Origin: Pseudodonghicola xiamenensis DSM 18339
GTDB taxonomy: Bacteria; Pseudomonadota; Alphaproteobacteria; Rhodobacterales; Rhodobacteraceae
Direction: 5' to 3'
Length of the DNA: 64,000 nt
NCBI RefSeq assembly: GCF_000429365.1
Contig: NZ_AUBS01000001.1
Location: 372,001-436,000, forward strand
The notes below the pieces were generated by a model. That model was not told the DNA's origin. It saw nothing but the letters and a program-made list of their open reading frames with translations, and did not search any database. How positions within the stretch are numbered: the first letter of the stretch is position 1; each line of letters starts with the position of its first letter. Below, one piece after another: positions 36,084-44,690 of the stretch. A program made the translations under genes and the position numbers.

Positions 36084-36605
36084 TCAGAACGGAATTTCGT
36101 CGTCGTCGATGCCGCCCGAGGGGCCACCGCGACCGCCACCAGAGGGGGCGCCATAGGGATCGCCCGAGGGGCCGCTGTCGTAACCGCCGCCATAGCCACC
36201 GCCCTGACCGCCGCCATAGCTGCCGCCGCCGCCCTGGCCTCCCTGGCCGCCATCGCGGCCGTCAAGGAAGGTCAGCTCGCCGGAGAAGGGACGCAGCACC
36301 ACCTCGGTCGAATAGCGATCCTGGCCGTTCTGGTCCTGCCATTTGCGGGTTTCCAGCTTGCCTTCGATATAGACCTTCGATCCCTTGCGCAGATATTGTT
36401 CTGCCAGGCGGGCGAGGTTTTCGTTGAAGATCGCCACCGAATGCCATTCGGTCTTTTCGCGCCGTTCACCGGTGTTGCGATCCTTCCAGGTGTCGGAGGT
36501 TGCAATCCGCAGATTGCAGACCTTGCCGCCGTTGGGAAAACTGCGCACCTCGGGGTCGCGGCCCAGATTGCCGATGAGAATGACTTTGTTCACTGAGCCG
36601 GCCAT
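36084..36605 (-). CDS. ssb: Single-stranded DNA-binding protein
   Basis: A 173-residue protein. Residues 1-110 form the OB fold, beginning with [19 protein letters not shown] and containing [18 protein letters not shown] Gly-rich flexible linker with tandem GGxYGGG units follows, and the acidic tip DDDEIPF is the protein-interaction tail used to recruit repair and replication partners. AGGGAG lies four bases before the ATG. Confidence 0.96.
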   Translation of the reverse strand: MAGSVNKVILIGNLGRDPEVRSFPNGGKVCNLRIATSDTWKDRNTGERREKTEWHSVAIFNENLARLAEQYLRKGSKVYIEGKLETRKWQDQNGQDRYSTEVVLRPFSGELTFLDGRDGGQGGQGGGGSYGGGQGGGYGGGYDSGPSGDPYGAPSGGGRGGPSGGIDDDEIPF

Positions 36606-36864
36606 GGGACTCCCTCGTCTCTTGATGTTCCTTGGGCGCCCGAATCTCCGGTTCGGGACCGGGCGCGATGCAGGCCACCCTACAGAACCTCAGGGGTGGT
36701 TAAAACCGGGTTGTGATCCTGCCGCGCGGCCAGCTAGGCGGCCAGACAGGGCAGCGCCGGGCGAAGCCCCGCCACCATACTGGCGGGGCAGATCAGGTCA
36801 TCTTTCCTTCCGGCCGAATTTATGTATAGTCCGGCGCGAGTGAAACGGGCAGGGCAGGGCCGGG

Positions 36865-37455
36865 ATGCGCGGTGTCGCCATTGGTGTAATGATTATCCTC
36901 GGGGTTTGCGGCGGGCTGGTCGAAGACGCCCGCGCCGATATTTTCGCGACCCGTGGCCAGAAAAACCTATTTAAATCACAGCTCAAGGTGCTCGACAGCC
37001 GGGCCGCGCAGCAATACAGCGATTCGGCGCGCTTGCAGCCGAAATCTACCCATGACGGTATCGCCGGGCCGTTGCCCTATACCGGCAAGTACCGCGGCGA
37101 ATATCTGACCATGGCGCGGGAGGCAGCGCGTCGGCATAATATCCCGGAAGAGTTGTTCTTGCGTCTGGTCCAGCAGGAATCCGGTTGGAATCCCAATGCG
37201 GTGTCGCACAAGGGCGCGCTGGGGCTGGCCCAGCTCATGCCGGACACTGCGCGTCATCTGCGGGTCGATCCGTCGGTTCCTTATGAAAATCTGGACGGCG
37301 GGGCGCGCTATCTGGCGCGGCAATACCGCAAGTTCAAATCCTGGCGCCTGGCGCTTGCGGCCTATAACGCCGGCCCGGATGCGGTGAAAAAGCACGGCGG
37401 CGTGCCGCCTTATGAAGAAACCCGGAACTACGTCAAGAAAATCTGGGGAAGCTGA
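36865..37455 (+). CDS. Lytic transglycosylase domain protein
   Basis: A 196-residue exported enzyme. The N-terminus ([20 protein letters not shown]) is a signal peptide. The C-terminal ~115 residues form an SLT domain with the catalytic Glu in QQESGWNP, then [14 protein letters not shown] and [15 protein letters not shown]. It cuts the glycan of peptidoglycan, leaving 1,6-anhydroMurNAc. The ~50 residues between signal and domain are uncharacterised. The gene stands alone and is convergent with the XRE regulator. Confidence 0.9.
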   Translation: MRGVAIGVMIILGVCGGLVEDARADIFATRGQKNLFKSQLKVLDSRAAQQYSDSARLQPKSTHDGIAGPLPYTGKYRGEYLTMAREAARRHNIPEELFLRLVQQESGWNPNAVSHKGALGLAQLMPDTARHLRVDPSVPYENLDGGARYLARQYRKFKSWRLALAAYNAGPDAVKKHGGVPPYEETRNYVKKIWGS

Positions 37456-37472
37456 AGCGCCCGGTCGGCGTC

Positions 37473-38021
37473 TCAGCGCGGGCTTTCCATCACCAGCAGC
37501 AACAGCGCGGGGCCGTCCAACGCCTCGTAACTATGGGCGGCGTCGGCGCAGTATCGGAAATAGTCGCCCGGCCTGATCTCCTGGGGCTGGTCATCGGGGC
37601 CGAGCCGGACGCGGCCGGAGCAGAGGAAGGCGTGTTCTACTGTACCGCGTGGATGCGGGGCCGAGCGGCGCGGTGCCCCGGGGCTGAGCGTGACGCGATA
37701 GATATCGCGGCGCCGGTCAGGCGGGGATTTGTCCAGCAGTACCGTGGTGAAATCGGCCTCTCCGGCGGCGATCTCGTCCCCCTCTCCGGCGCGGATCAGA
37801 TGGCTATGCGCCTGGGCGCTTTCGAACAGCGCGCTGAACGGGATGCCAAGCGCGGTGGCAATCGCCCAGAGGGTTTCGATATTCGGATTGCCGCGTCCGG
37901 CCTCAAGCTGGGACAGGGTGGATTTCGCCAGCCCCGCCTTGGCGGCCAGCGCCGAGAGGCTGAGCTGCGCAAGATCCCGTTCGCGGCGGATCGCTTCGGC
38001 GACGATTGAGCTGGGCGTCAT
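37473..38021 (-). CDS. XRE-cupin family transcriptional regulator
   Basis: A 182-residue regulator with an N-terminal XRE helix-turn-helix (LAAKAGLAKSTLSQLEAGRG, residues ~24-43) and a C-terminal cupin domain that should bind a small effector. It is divergent from azlCD, and two inverted repeats lie in the 94-bp spacer, so it almost certainly controls both. The effector is probably an amino acid exported by AzlCD (inference). Confidence 0.9.
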   Translation of the reverse strand: MTPSSIVAEAIRRERDLAQLSLSALAAKAGLAKSTLSQLEAGRGNPNIETLWAIATALGIPFSALFESAQAHSHLIRAGEGDEIAAGEADFTTVLLDKSPPDRRRDIYRVTLSPGAPRRSAPHPRGTVEHAFLCSGRVRLGPDDQPQEIRPGDYFRYCADAAHSYEALDGPALLLLVMESPR

Positions 38022-38041
38022 GTCGTTCTCTTTGTCGGTAT

Positions 38042-38063
38042 ATCGTTCGTCTTGACGAACGAT
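38042..38063. promoter_or_regulatory. Operator 1 in the XRE-azlC spacer (ATCGTTCGT-N4-ACGAACGAT)
   Basis: A perfect 9-bp inverted repeat, 20 bases before the regulator ATG. It shares the ATCG..CGAT symmetry with the second site 36 bases away, consistent with binding by the XRE-cupin regulator. Confidence 0.7.
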
Positions 38064-38080
38064 CTGGGCCCGTTCATCTT

Positions 38081-38097
38081 ATCGAACGTTGTTCGAT
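38081..38097. promoter_or_regulatory. Operator 2 in the XRE-azlC spacer (ATCGAAC-N3-GTTCGAT)
   Basis: A perfect 7-bp inverted repeat that ends 18 bases before the chosen azlC start. Half sites resemble those of operator 1. Confidence 0.65.
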
Positions 38098-38115
38098 GAT
38101 TCCAGAGGGACGCCC

Positions 38116-38829
38116 ATGCCCCCCGTCTATGATCCAGATGCCGCCCGGGCCGAATTCCGCGCTGGCCTGCGTGATATCACGCCCCTGTCGCTGGGGGTGG
38201 CGCTTTATGGTCTGGCCTTCGGTCTGCTGGCGGCGCAGGTCGGCATCAAGGCGCCGTTGACGGCACTGATGGGGCTGACGGTCTTTGCCGGATCGTCGCA
38301 GATCGTCGCGGTCGAACGTCTGGCCGCAGGGGCCGGGATGTCGGTGGCGATCCTGGCCGGGTTGGCGCTGAACCTGCGGCTCCTGTTGATGACAGCCTCT
38401 TTGCGGGACGAGCTTGCCGGCCGGCCGCTCTGGCAGATCATGCTGGGGGTGCATCTGACCTCGGACGAGAATTGGGGACTGATGCATGCGACCCGGTGCA
38501 GGGGCGGGCGGGCCGGGTATTGGTATCTGGTCGGTGGAGGCACCAGCCTGATTGCGGTCTGGGCGGGCGCCACGATGCTTGGCACGGGATTTGCCGGGCT
38601 GTTGCCCGATCTGGCCGCGATCGGTCTGGATTTCGCCTTTACCGCCGCCTTCATCCTGCTCTTGCGTAATCTCTGGCGAGGGCCGGGTGACCTGGCGCCC
38701 TGGGCGCTGTCGGCGGGGACGACGCTGAGCGTGGCTGTGTTGCTGCCGGTTGAGCCCTCCTGGGCGCTGATCGTCGGAGGGCTGGCGGGGGCCGCGCTGG
38801 CGGCGGGGCGGGGGGCGGCACATGGCTGA
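38116..38829 (+). CDS. azlC: AzlC family branched-chain amino acid exporter, large subunit
   Basis: A 237-residue membrane protein with the AzlC opening (DITPLSLGVALYGLAFGLLA) and VFAGSSQIVAVERLAAGAG. With AzlD it exports branched-chain amino acids or analogues. I chose ATG at 38116 (MPPVYD) with GAGGGA upstream; the frame extends to a TTG within operator 2, which is unlikely to be used. It overlaps azlD by eight bases. Confidence 0.9.
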   Translation: MPPVYDPDAARAEFRAGLRDITPLSLGVALYGLAFGLLAAQVGIKAPLTALMGLTVFAGSSQIVAVERLAAGAGMSVAILAGLALNLRLLLMTASLRDELAGRPLWQIMLGVHLTSDENWGLMHATRCRGGRAGYWYLVGGGTSLIAVWAGATMLGTGFAGLLPDLAAIGLDFAFTAAFILLLRNLWRGPGDLAPWALSAGTTLSVAVLLPVEPSWALIVGGLAGAALAAGRGAAHG

Positions 38830-39115
38830 TCCGCTGCTGGTGACCGCCGGGCTCGCGCTCGGAACTTTCGCGATTCGGTTGGGGGGCTATCTGCTGGGTG
38901 GCGCCTTGCCAGCGACGGGCCCCTGGGCGCGCGGGCTCAATGCCCTGCCGGGCTGTCTGATCGCGGCGCTGCTGGCGGTGCTGCTGGTGCAGGCGGGGCC
39001 CGCGGAATGGGGGGCGGCGGCGCTCTGCGCCGTGGTGGCGGTTCTCACCCGGTCGCTACCCTTGACCATGCTGGTGGGGATCGGCGCGGTCTGGCTGGCC
39101 CGCACCTTGATCTGA
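38822..39115 (+). CDS. azlD: AzlD family branched-chain amino acid exporter, small subunit
   Basis: A 97-residue protein with about four short hydrophobic segments and the family N-terminus including TFAIRLGGYLLGG. It is the obligate partner of AzlC; its ATG lies within the end of azlC, so translation is likely coupled. Confidence 0.88.
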   Translation: MADPLLVTAGLALGTFAIRLGGYLLGGALPATGPWARGLNALPGCLIAALLAVLLVQAGPAEWGAAALCAVVAVLTRSLPLTMLVGIGAVWLARTLI

Positions 39116-39221
39116 GCCGCTTTCACGACGTCGTGTGCGGGCGCGTTTTGCGGATTTGCGTCAGATCAATTCCTGACTATATCACTCTGCTAAAAGGCAC
39201 CCGAACAAGGGGACTCGGATC

Positions 39222-40376
39222 ATGACATTTGCGTATCGCGCTCGGCGCGCCGCCTGTGCGGCGCTTCTCGTATTGGCGCCCGTCGCGTCGCAGGCCGGCG
39301 CGGGGCAGGAGGCGGCTCCGGTATATAGCACGCTGGAAAGCCTGGGCGAGGCGTTGTTCTTCGACACCAACCTGTCGAAGAACCGCACCATGTCCTGCTC
39401 CACCTGCCATTCCCCGGATTTAGGTTTCATCGACCCGCGTGAGGTCGAGCCGGTCGGCCGGGCGGTTGCGCTTGGCGATGATGGCCATTCCCTGGGCACC
39501 CGCAATGTGCCCACCGCCGGCTATGCCGCACTGACGCCACCGTTTCACCTGACCGAGGACGGCAAATGGGAAGGCGGCCAGTTCCTTGACGGTCGTGCCT
39601 CGACGTTGGAGGATCAGGCCGGCGGCCCGCCGGTCAACCCGGTCGAGATGGGGATGCCCGATCAGGCCTCGGTCGTTGAACGTCTGCGCGAGAACCCCGA
39701 TTATGTCGCCGCGCTCAAGGCGCTGGTGGGGGCGGGTGTCTTTGACGATCCGGAGGCAGCCTATGCCGCCATGACCCAGGCCATCGCCGCCTATGAGCGC
39801 AGCCCGGAGTTCGCGCCATTCGATAGCAAATATGACCGCTACCTGCGCGGCGAATACCAGATGACCGCAGAGGAGGAACTGGGCCGGCTGCTGTTCTTTT
39901 CACAGCAATTCACCAATTGTAATCTTTGCCATCAGTTGAAGACCAGCCCGATCGACCCGGAAGAGACCTTCTCGAACTATCAGTATCACAACATCGGCGT
40001 GCCGGCGAACCCGGCGGTGAAAGGCGGGCCCGATCAGGGTGTGCTGGACAATCCGGCCGTCACCGATCCGGCTCAGGCCGGGAAGTTCAAGGTGCCGACA
40101 TTGCGCAACGTGGCGGTGACCGGGCCCTATATGCACAACGGCGTGTTCAAGGATCTGCGCACGGTGGTGTTGTTCTATAACAAGTACAACTCCAAAGCTG
40201 CCGCCCGGCAGATCAACCCGGAAACCGGCCAGCCCTTCGGCCCGCCCGAGGTGGAGGGCAATCTGTCGATGACCGAGCTGACGACAGGTCCGGCGCTCGA
40301 TGACAAGCGCATCGACGCGCTGGTGGCCTTTCTCAAGACGCTGACGGATGCGCGCTATGAGGACTTGCTGGAGTAG
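39222..40376 (+). CDS. Dihaem cytochrome c peroxidase / MauG-family protein
   Basis: A 384-residue periplasmic enzyme. A signal peptide is followed by two haem c attachment motifs, CSTCH at residues 59-63 and CNLCH at 233-237. The CcpA-type regions GEALFFDTNLSKNRTMSCS and VPTLRNVAVTGPYMHNG (with a possible axial Met) are present. Family members reduce H2O2 with cytochrome c electrons or, as MauG, oxidise protein residues. No methylamine genes are nearby, so a peroxidase role is more likely. The ATG has AAGGGGA upstream. Confidence 0.9.
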   Translation: MTFAYRARRAACAALLVLAPVASQAGAGQEAAPVYSTLESLGEALFFDTNLSKNRTMSCSTCHSPDLGFIDPREVEPVGRAVALGDDGHSLGTRNVPTAGYAALTPPFHLTEDGKWEGGQFLDGRASTLEDQAGGPPVNPVEMGMPDQASVVERLRENPDYVAALKALVGAGVFDDPEAAYAAMTQAIAAYERSPEFAPFDSKYDRYLRGEYQMTAEEELGRLLFFSQQFTNCNLCHQLKTSPIDPEETFSNYQYHNIGVPANPAVKGGPDQGVLDNPAVTDPAQAGKFKVPTLRNVAVTGPYMHNGVFKDLRTVVLFYNKYNSKAAARQINPETGQPFGPPEVEGNLSMTELTTGPALDDKRIDALVAFLKTLTDARYEDLLE

Positions 40377-40413
40377 CGGCAGGCCCGATCCGCAGCGACC
40401 GGACGGGCGCCCT

Positions 40414-41031
40414 TCAGAACCAGGGGGCGCGCGGCAGGTGCCAGCCGAACCGCACGCTGGCCAGGCGCAGGATCACTGCAAGCGCGCCGCCGATCACCGC
40501 GGCCAAGGTGGTTGACAGCCCGAGCGCAAGACAGCCGACATAGGCGGCGGCCCCTGACAGGGCCGCGAGGGCATAGACTTCTTCCCGCAGGACGCGCGGC
40601 ACCTCTGACACCATCATGTCGCGCAACATGCCGCCGCCGACCGCGGTGATGACGCCGAGCAGGATAGCGCCCGGCGGGGTCAATCCCAGCATCAGCGCCT
40701 TTTGGCAGCCCGCAATCGCGAAAACGCCAAGCCCCACCGCATCGAGGAACATCACCGGCCGTTGCATCCGATCCAGGAGGGCGCCGAAGAAGAAGGTGAA
40801 GAGGCCGGCGGCACAGGCCATCCCGAGCGGCAGCGCGGAGCGGAAGACCGCCGGAGGCGTGTCGCCCAGCAGCAGATCGCGGGTCATCCCGCCTGCCACG
40901 CCGGTGGCCGTGGCCAGCACGAGAACGCCGAAAAGATCCAGCCGCTTGCGGATCGCGACCATGGCGCCGCTCAGGCCGAACACGAAGGTGCCGAGCGCAT
41001 CGAGAGTGCCGAAGAGCGTCACTGCGGACAT
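40414..41031 (-). CDS. TRIC/UPF0126 family membrane protein
   Basis: A 205-residue protein with two repeated three-helix units plus a seventh segment. Each repeat carries the hallmark glycine motif, GVAGGMTRDLLLGDTPP and TAVGGGMLRDMMVSEVP. This is the trimeric intracellular cation channel/UPF0126 family (YicG-like). I chose ATG at 41031 (MSAVTLFGTL) with GGAGG upstream; the longer frame is Arg-rich and rejected. A role in K+ or other cation permeation is a family-level inference. Confidence 0.87.
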   Translation of the reverse strand: MSAVTLFGTLDALGTFVFGLSGAMVAIRKRLDLFGVLVLATATGVAGGMTRDLLLGDTPPAVFRSALPLGMACAAGLFTFFFGALLDRMQRPVMFLDAVGLGVFAIAGCQKALMLGLTPPGAILLGVITAVGGGMLRDMMVSEVPRVLREEVYALAALSGAAAYVGCLALGLSTTLAAVIGGALAVILRLASVRFGWHLPRAPWF

Positions 41032-41438
41032 TGATCCATGCCTCCTCCAGGTGCCGCACTCTAGCAATTGCGAGCCTGAGGCCAAGGCGAAAGGTGGGAT
41101 GGTGCTGAGGTGGACGAGGCGCGCGGATCGGTGGCGGCATGGGGCGCCTCGGCCCATATCCGACATTTGCAAGCGGCATGACGCTGCATCGCGGCGTTAT
41201 TGAACCGGGCATTCATTTATCGCGCAGAAATTGTATTGCGCCAAGCGGGGACACCGGCAGACCATTTGGTCGATGTCCGGCATGAACCCTATTGTCCCAA
41301 CCTGAGCTGGAAACATCGTTTGTTTCCGTCGCGTCCGAGGGGGCGATAGTGATTGTCTCTTAATTCGCATTGTCTATGACACAGTTTCGAACTTACAAGG
41401 CTTTGAACATATATCGTTTTTGTTGAAAGGGACCTGCG
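41032..41438. other. Intergenic region upstream of the Hsp70/J-like pair, left edge of the accessory island
   Basis: About 400 bp between the divergent TRIC and Hsp70 genes. From ~41190 rightward it is visibly less GC-rich. It presumably contains the promoter for the chaperone pair. I found no reliable heat-shock promoter. A 10-base tandem duplication (GACCTGCGTT) spans the Hsp70 start. Confidence 0.5.
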
Positions 41439-41450
41439 TTGACCTGCGTT
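41431..41450 (+). repeat. Tandem 10-base duplication across the Hsp70 start codon
   Basis: GACCTGCGTT occurs twice back to back, at 41431-41440 and 41441-41450. The proposed TTG start begins at 41439, at the junction. Confidence 0.7.
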
Positions 41451-43139
41451 GGTATCGACCTTGGAACTACGAATTCGCTGATCGCAGTTTATGAGGAAAA
41501 CGGGCCGCGACTGTTGCCAAATGCATTGGGTGAGTTTCTGACCCCTTCGGTTGTTGGTCTTGCCGATGATGGAAAGTCCCTTCTGGTCGGACGCGCGGCC
41601 AAAATGCGCCTTGTGCGTCATCCGAAACTCACTGCCGCGCGATTTAAACGCTTGATGGGAACGGACAGACGTATCCGGCTTGGTCGGCAAAGCTATACTG
41701 CGGTGGAGTTGTCCGCCATGGTGCTGAGAACCCTCAAGGCGGATGCCGAGGCCGCGTTGGGGGCGCCGGTTTCCGAGGCGGTGATTTCCGTGCCCGCCTA
41801 TTTCAACGGGGTGCAACGGCAGGCCACGAAAGACGCCGCCGAGATCGCCGGTTTGACAGTTCGTCGTCTGATCAATGAACCCACCGCGGCGGCGCTGGCG
41901 GCCGGGGTCCTGGACATGGGGGCCGAGAGCACATTTGCGGTTCTCGATCTGGGGGGCGGCACCTTTGACGTTTCGATCCTGGAAATGTTCGAGGGCGTCA
42001 TGGAGGTCCGCGCCAGTTCCGGGGATGCACAACTGGGAGGCGAAGACTTCACGAACAGGATCGCGACTGATCTGGCCCGAACCGCAGGGGAGGAGTGGGA
42101 TCGCCTGGAGCCCGGCGAGCGTGAGGCCTTTCTAAGCATCGCCGAAGAGCTGAAGCGGCGTGTGCGGCCTGACGTCCCCGCACGCGCGCAAATCTCGATC
42201 GGGCAGCGGCCCCTGACAGTCGAACTGACGACTGAGCGCCAGGATGAAATCGTCAAGGACCTAGTGGCCCGGTTGCGGCGGCCAATTGATGTCTGCCTTT
42301 ACGATTCCAGCATAACCGTGGACGATATTGATCGGGTCATTCTGGTCGGTGGCGCCACGCGTATGCCTGTTGTCCAGTCGCTTGCGGCCCGCGTCTTTCG
42401 CAAGCTCCCCGAGCGAACCGTGGACCCCGACCATGCCATTGCATTGGGCGCTGCGGTTCAGGCCGGGCTGGTTGCGCGCCACAGTGCGCTGGATGACGTG
42501 GTGATGACAGATGTCGCGCCGTTTTCATTGGGCATCGCATCTGGAACGAAAATCAATGGCAAGTACTTCGGTGATCGCTTCGCCCCGATTATCGAACGCA
42601 ACACGATCCTTCCCGCAAGCCGAAGCCAGGTATTTGCGACTGCTGGCGACAATCAGGTCGAGATCCAAGTTCAAGTCTATCAAGGCGAATCCGTTGTGGC
42701 GTCTGAAAACGTGTTGCTGGGAGACTTTTTCGTCCCGGTGCCGCGCGGCCCACGCGGCAAGGAAGCGATCGAGGTGCGTTTTACCTATGACGTCAGCGGA
42801 CTTTTGGAGGTTGATGTGCGCGTTCTCTCAAACGGAAAGCGCGTTGTCGATGTGATCGACAATCTTGCGTCGGCCATGACCGAAAAGGAAAAAATGCGCC
42901 GCCTCAAAGAGCTTGAGGGCCTGAAGATAAGCCCATTCGAGGCTGCTGAAAACGTCGCCTTGATCGAAACCCTGAAACATCTGCACGAGATGCTGCTGGC
43001 GGATGATCGCAGGTCTTTGCAAGATCTGTTGAATCAGTTTGAAGCGGTATTGGCCGAACAGGACCCCAAGGCCATAGCCGCCGAACGCGCGCGACTGCTC
43101 GAAATCGTGAAGCGGATCGAGGAAAACTATGTCCGCTGA
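41439..43139 (+). CDS. HscC-like Hsp70 family chaperone
   Basis: A 566-residue Hsp70, shorter than DnaK (~638) and close to HscC in length. The ATPase domain has GIDLGTTNS at ~5-13, [31 protein letters not shown] and [11 protein letters not shown], all intact. The substrate-binding beta domain begins at [11 protein letters not shown]. The lid is short and ends with a helical region ([20 protein letters not shown]). The TTG start has AAAGGGA seven bases upstream. It overlaps the next gene, a J-like partner, by 11 bases. Third codon positions look less GC-biased than in core genes nearby, suggesting transfer. Confidence 0.87.
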   Translation: MTCVGIDLGTTNSLIAVYEENGPRLLPNALGEFLTPSVVGLADDGKSLLVGRAAKMRLVRHPKLTAARFKRLMGTDRRIRLGRQSYTAVELSAMVLRTLKADAEAALGAPVSEAVISVPAYFNGVQRQATKDAAEIAGLTVRRLINEPTAAALAAGVLDMGAESTFAVLDLGGGTFDVSILEMFEGVMEVRASSGDAQLGGEDFTNRIATDLARTAGEEWDRLEPGEREAFLSIAEELKRRVRPDVPARAQISIGQRPLTVELTTERQDEIVKDLVARLRRPIDVCLYDSSITVDDIDRVILVGGATRMPVVQSLAARVFRKLPERTVDPDHAIALGAAVQAGLVARHSALDDVVMTDVAPFSLGIASGTKINGKYFGDRFAPIIERNTILPASRSQVFATAGDNQVEIQVQVYQGESVVASENVLLGDFFVPVPRGPRGKEAIEVRFTYDVSGLLEVDVRVLSNGKRVVDVIDNLASAMTEKEKMRRLKELEGLKISPFEAAENVALIETLKHLHEMLLADDRRSLQDLLNQFEAVLAEQDPKAIAAERARLLEIVKRIEENYVR

Positions 43140-44238
43140 CGCCGTTGGATGGCCATGGGACGTTTTGGGGCTTGAGGGCGCGACACAGGACAGCCGCGTC
43201 ATCCGGCGGGCCTATGCCAAACGGCTCAAGTCACTGGACCAGGGCGATGTATCCGCGTTCCAGGCGCTGCGTGGCGCTTATGAATATGCGGTGTCCCAAT
43301 CGGACAAGGGGAAGGCGGAAGCGCGGCCCCTCGTGATCCAGGCGCTTGCCGGCGGTTCCGGGGAGGAGGCGAGGCTTCCAGTGCCACCGGGAGACGTCAC
43401 GCTGCCCGATCCGGGCCAGCAGACCGATGCGCCATCTGACGGCTCTGAGCCGGAGCGCTTTGCGCCCCGCGAACCGATATCCGCCTCTTCCGTGGGCGAG
43501 GCATCCGCCCTGACAGAAGAGGATCAAGACGAGGATGCGGCAATTATCGAACGCGCGCGCAATCTGATCGCGTTGAATATGTTTCGTACTGCCGGTTGGC
43601 AGCCGCTCCTGGAACAGCGGGCTATGATGTCACGCGAGGCGACCCAGCAATTGGAATGGCTGCTGATCACTCGGCTCAACAAGCCGGTCAAGATGCCTTA
43701 CACGCCAACACCGCCCGGGTCCTGGATCCGGCTTGTGGATGAGCATTTTGGCTGGCTCCAAGACGGCATCGGGTTTTCACGTCGGTTCGGCATGATGCAT
43801 CTGGCGATGCAGCGCGTTGTCGAAGCCAGGACCGCCGCTGCGCCCGCAGTGGAAAAGGTCAAGGTCGCGTCTGGCGTCAAGATCGCTGCCTGGATCGTTG
43901 CTTTGATCATGCTGATCCGCGGGCTTAGCTACATGGAGGTGACGCGCGACGTCGGGCCGGCACTGCTGACCGCATTGCTTCTTGTTTCGTTGACCTTCGG
44001 GTTGTGGATGCTCATCGGGGTGAGAGTCCTCGCGTTCATTGTCCGACGATCCCCTGCCATGCAGCGGTTTCTGGGACGGTCAATGCGGTGGTGGAATGGG
44101 ACAACCCTGAGAATCCCGCGCCGATCCCTTTTGTATCTGTCACTTGTGCTTGGTATGACCGCATGGCTGTTCTTCGTCTTTCCGAAAGGCAGCGATCACC
44201 CAAGTCTAAGGTTGGGCATTCCGAAAGCGGAGCAATGA
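43129..44238 (+). CDS. Membrane-anchored J-domain-like protein with degenerate HPD motif
   Basis: A 369-residue protein. Residues ~8-54 have a J-domain layout ([12 protein letters not shown], then RRAYAKRLK and [12 protein letters not shown]) like E. coli DjlB/DjlC, the partners of HscC. At the position of the catalytic HPD the sequence reads LDQ (36-38), so stimulation of the Hsp70 ATPase in the usual way is doubtful. A Pro/acidic linker (~70-140) leads to a central region and three hydrophobic helices (~247-265, 280-305, 338-358), so the protein is membrane-bound. It is translated with the Hsp70 (11-base overlap). The assignment rests on motif layout and neighbour pairing. Confidence 0.72.
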   Translation: MSADAVGWPWDVLGLEGATQDSRVIRRAYAKRLKSLDQGDVSAFQALRGAYEYAVSQSDKGKAEARPLVIQALAGGSGEEARLPVPPGDVTLPDPGQQTDAPSDGSEPERFAPREPISASSVGEASALTEEDQDEDAAIIERARNLIALNMFRTAGWQPLLEQRAMMSREATQQLEWLLITRLNKPVKMPYTPTPPGSWIRLVDEHFGWLQDGIGFSRRFGMMHLAMQRVVEARTAAAPAVEKVKVASGVKIAAWIVALIMLIRGLSYMEVTRDVGPALLTALLLVSLTFGLWMLIGVRVLAFIVRRSPAMQRFLGRSMRWWNGTTLRIPRRSLLYLSLVLGMTAWLFFVFPKGSDHPSLRLGIPKAEQ

Positions 44239-44239
44239 C

Positions 44240-44690
44240 AGGGGCGCGCTTTTCTGGCTGAGCGAGGCGCAGATGGTACGGCCCACCCCTGTTCCCGATG
44301 TCGCGTGGCGGAGTTCACGTCGATGACAGACGGGGGCCGGGCGGGATTGATCTTCGTCGACGACCGCAATGGGAGCGGGGACCCGGTGCCCCGCAAGCCC
44401 CGGGGACCGCACAAGACGTTCAGCAACTGCTGAAAATGCTGGAGCGAGAAGCGCCTCTTCGCGCGGATGACGGCGGCTCTGGCCGCCGAGCACGCGAACG
44501 GACGGCCACGCCGGTCGAAGCAAACAAGCGAATACGTTCAGGATGCGCCTACGTAAGTGACGGCAGGCACACAGAACGGCCGTCAGCATGGTGGCCCCAA
44601 AGGGGGCGGTGGCCTGTCCGATCGGTTGAACCGAAGGCGGCACGAACACTGACCTGCCTGCGGTCACGGATGTCTGGGGCGGCTTCAGAT
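44240..44690 (+). pseudogene. Degenerate IS5-family transposase remnant
   Basis: Fragments of an IS5-type (IS427-like) DDE transposase appear in changing frames: FWLSEAQMVR at ~44252, GGVHVDDRR at ~44304, GLIFVDDRNG at ~44344, GPHKTF at ~44407 and WSEKRLFARMTAALAAEHAN at ~44443, then traces of the KGG...SKLHAV region up to the hsdR stop. Several frameshifts and in-frame stops make it non-functional. I recognised it from the order of these motifs, not by a search. No clean terminal inverted repeats were found. Confidence 0.72.
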
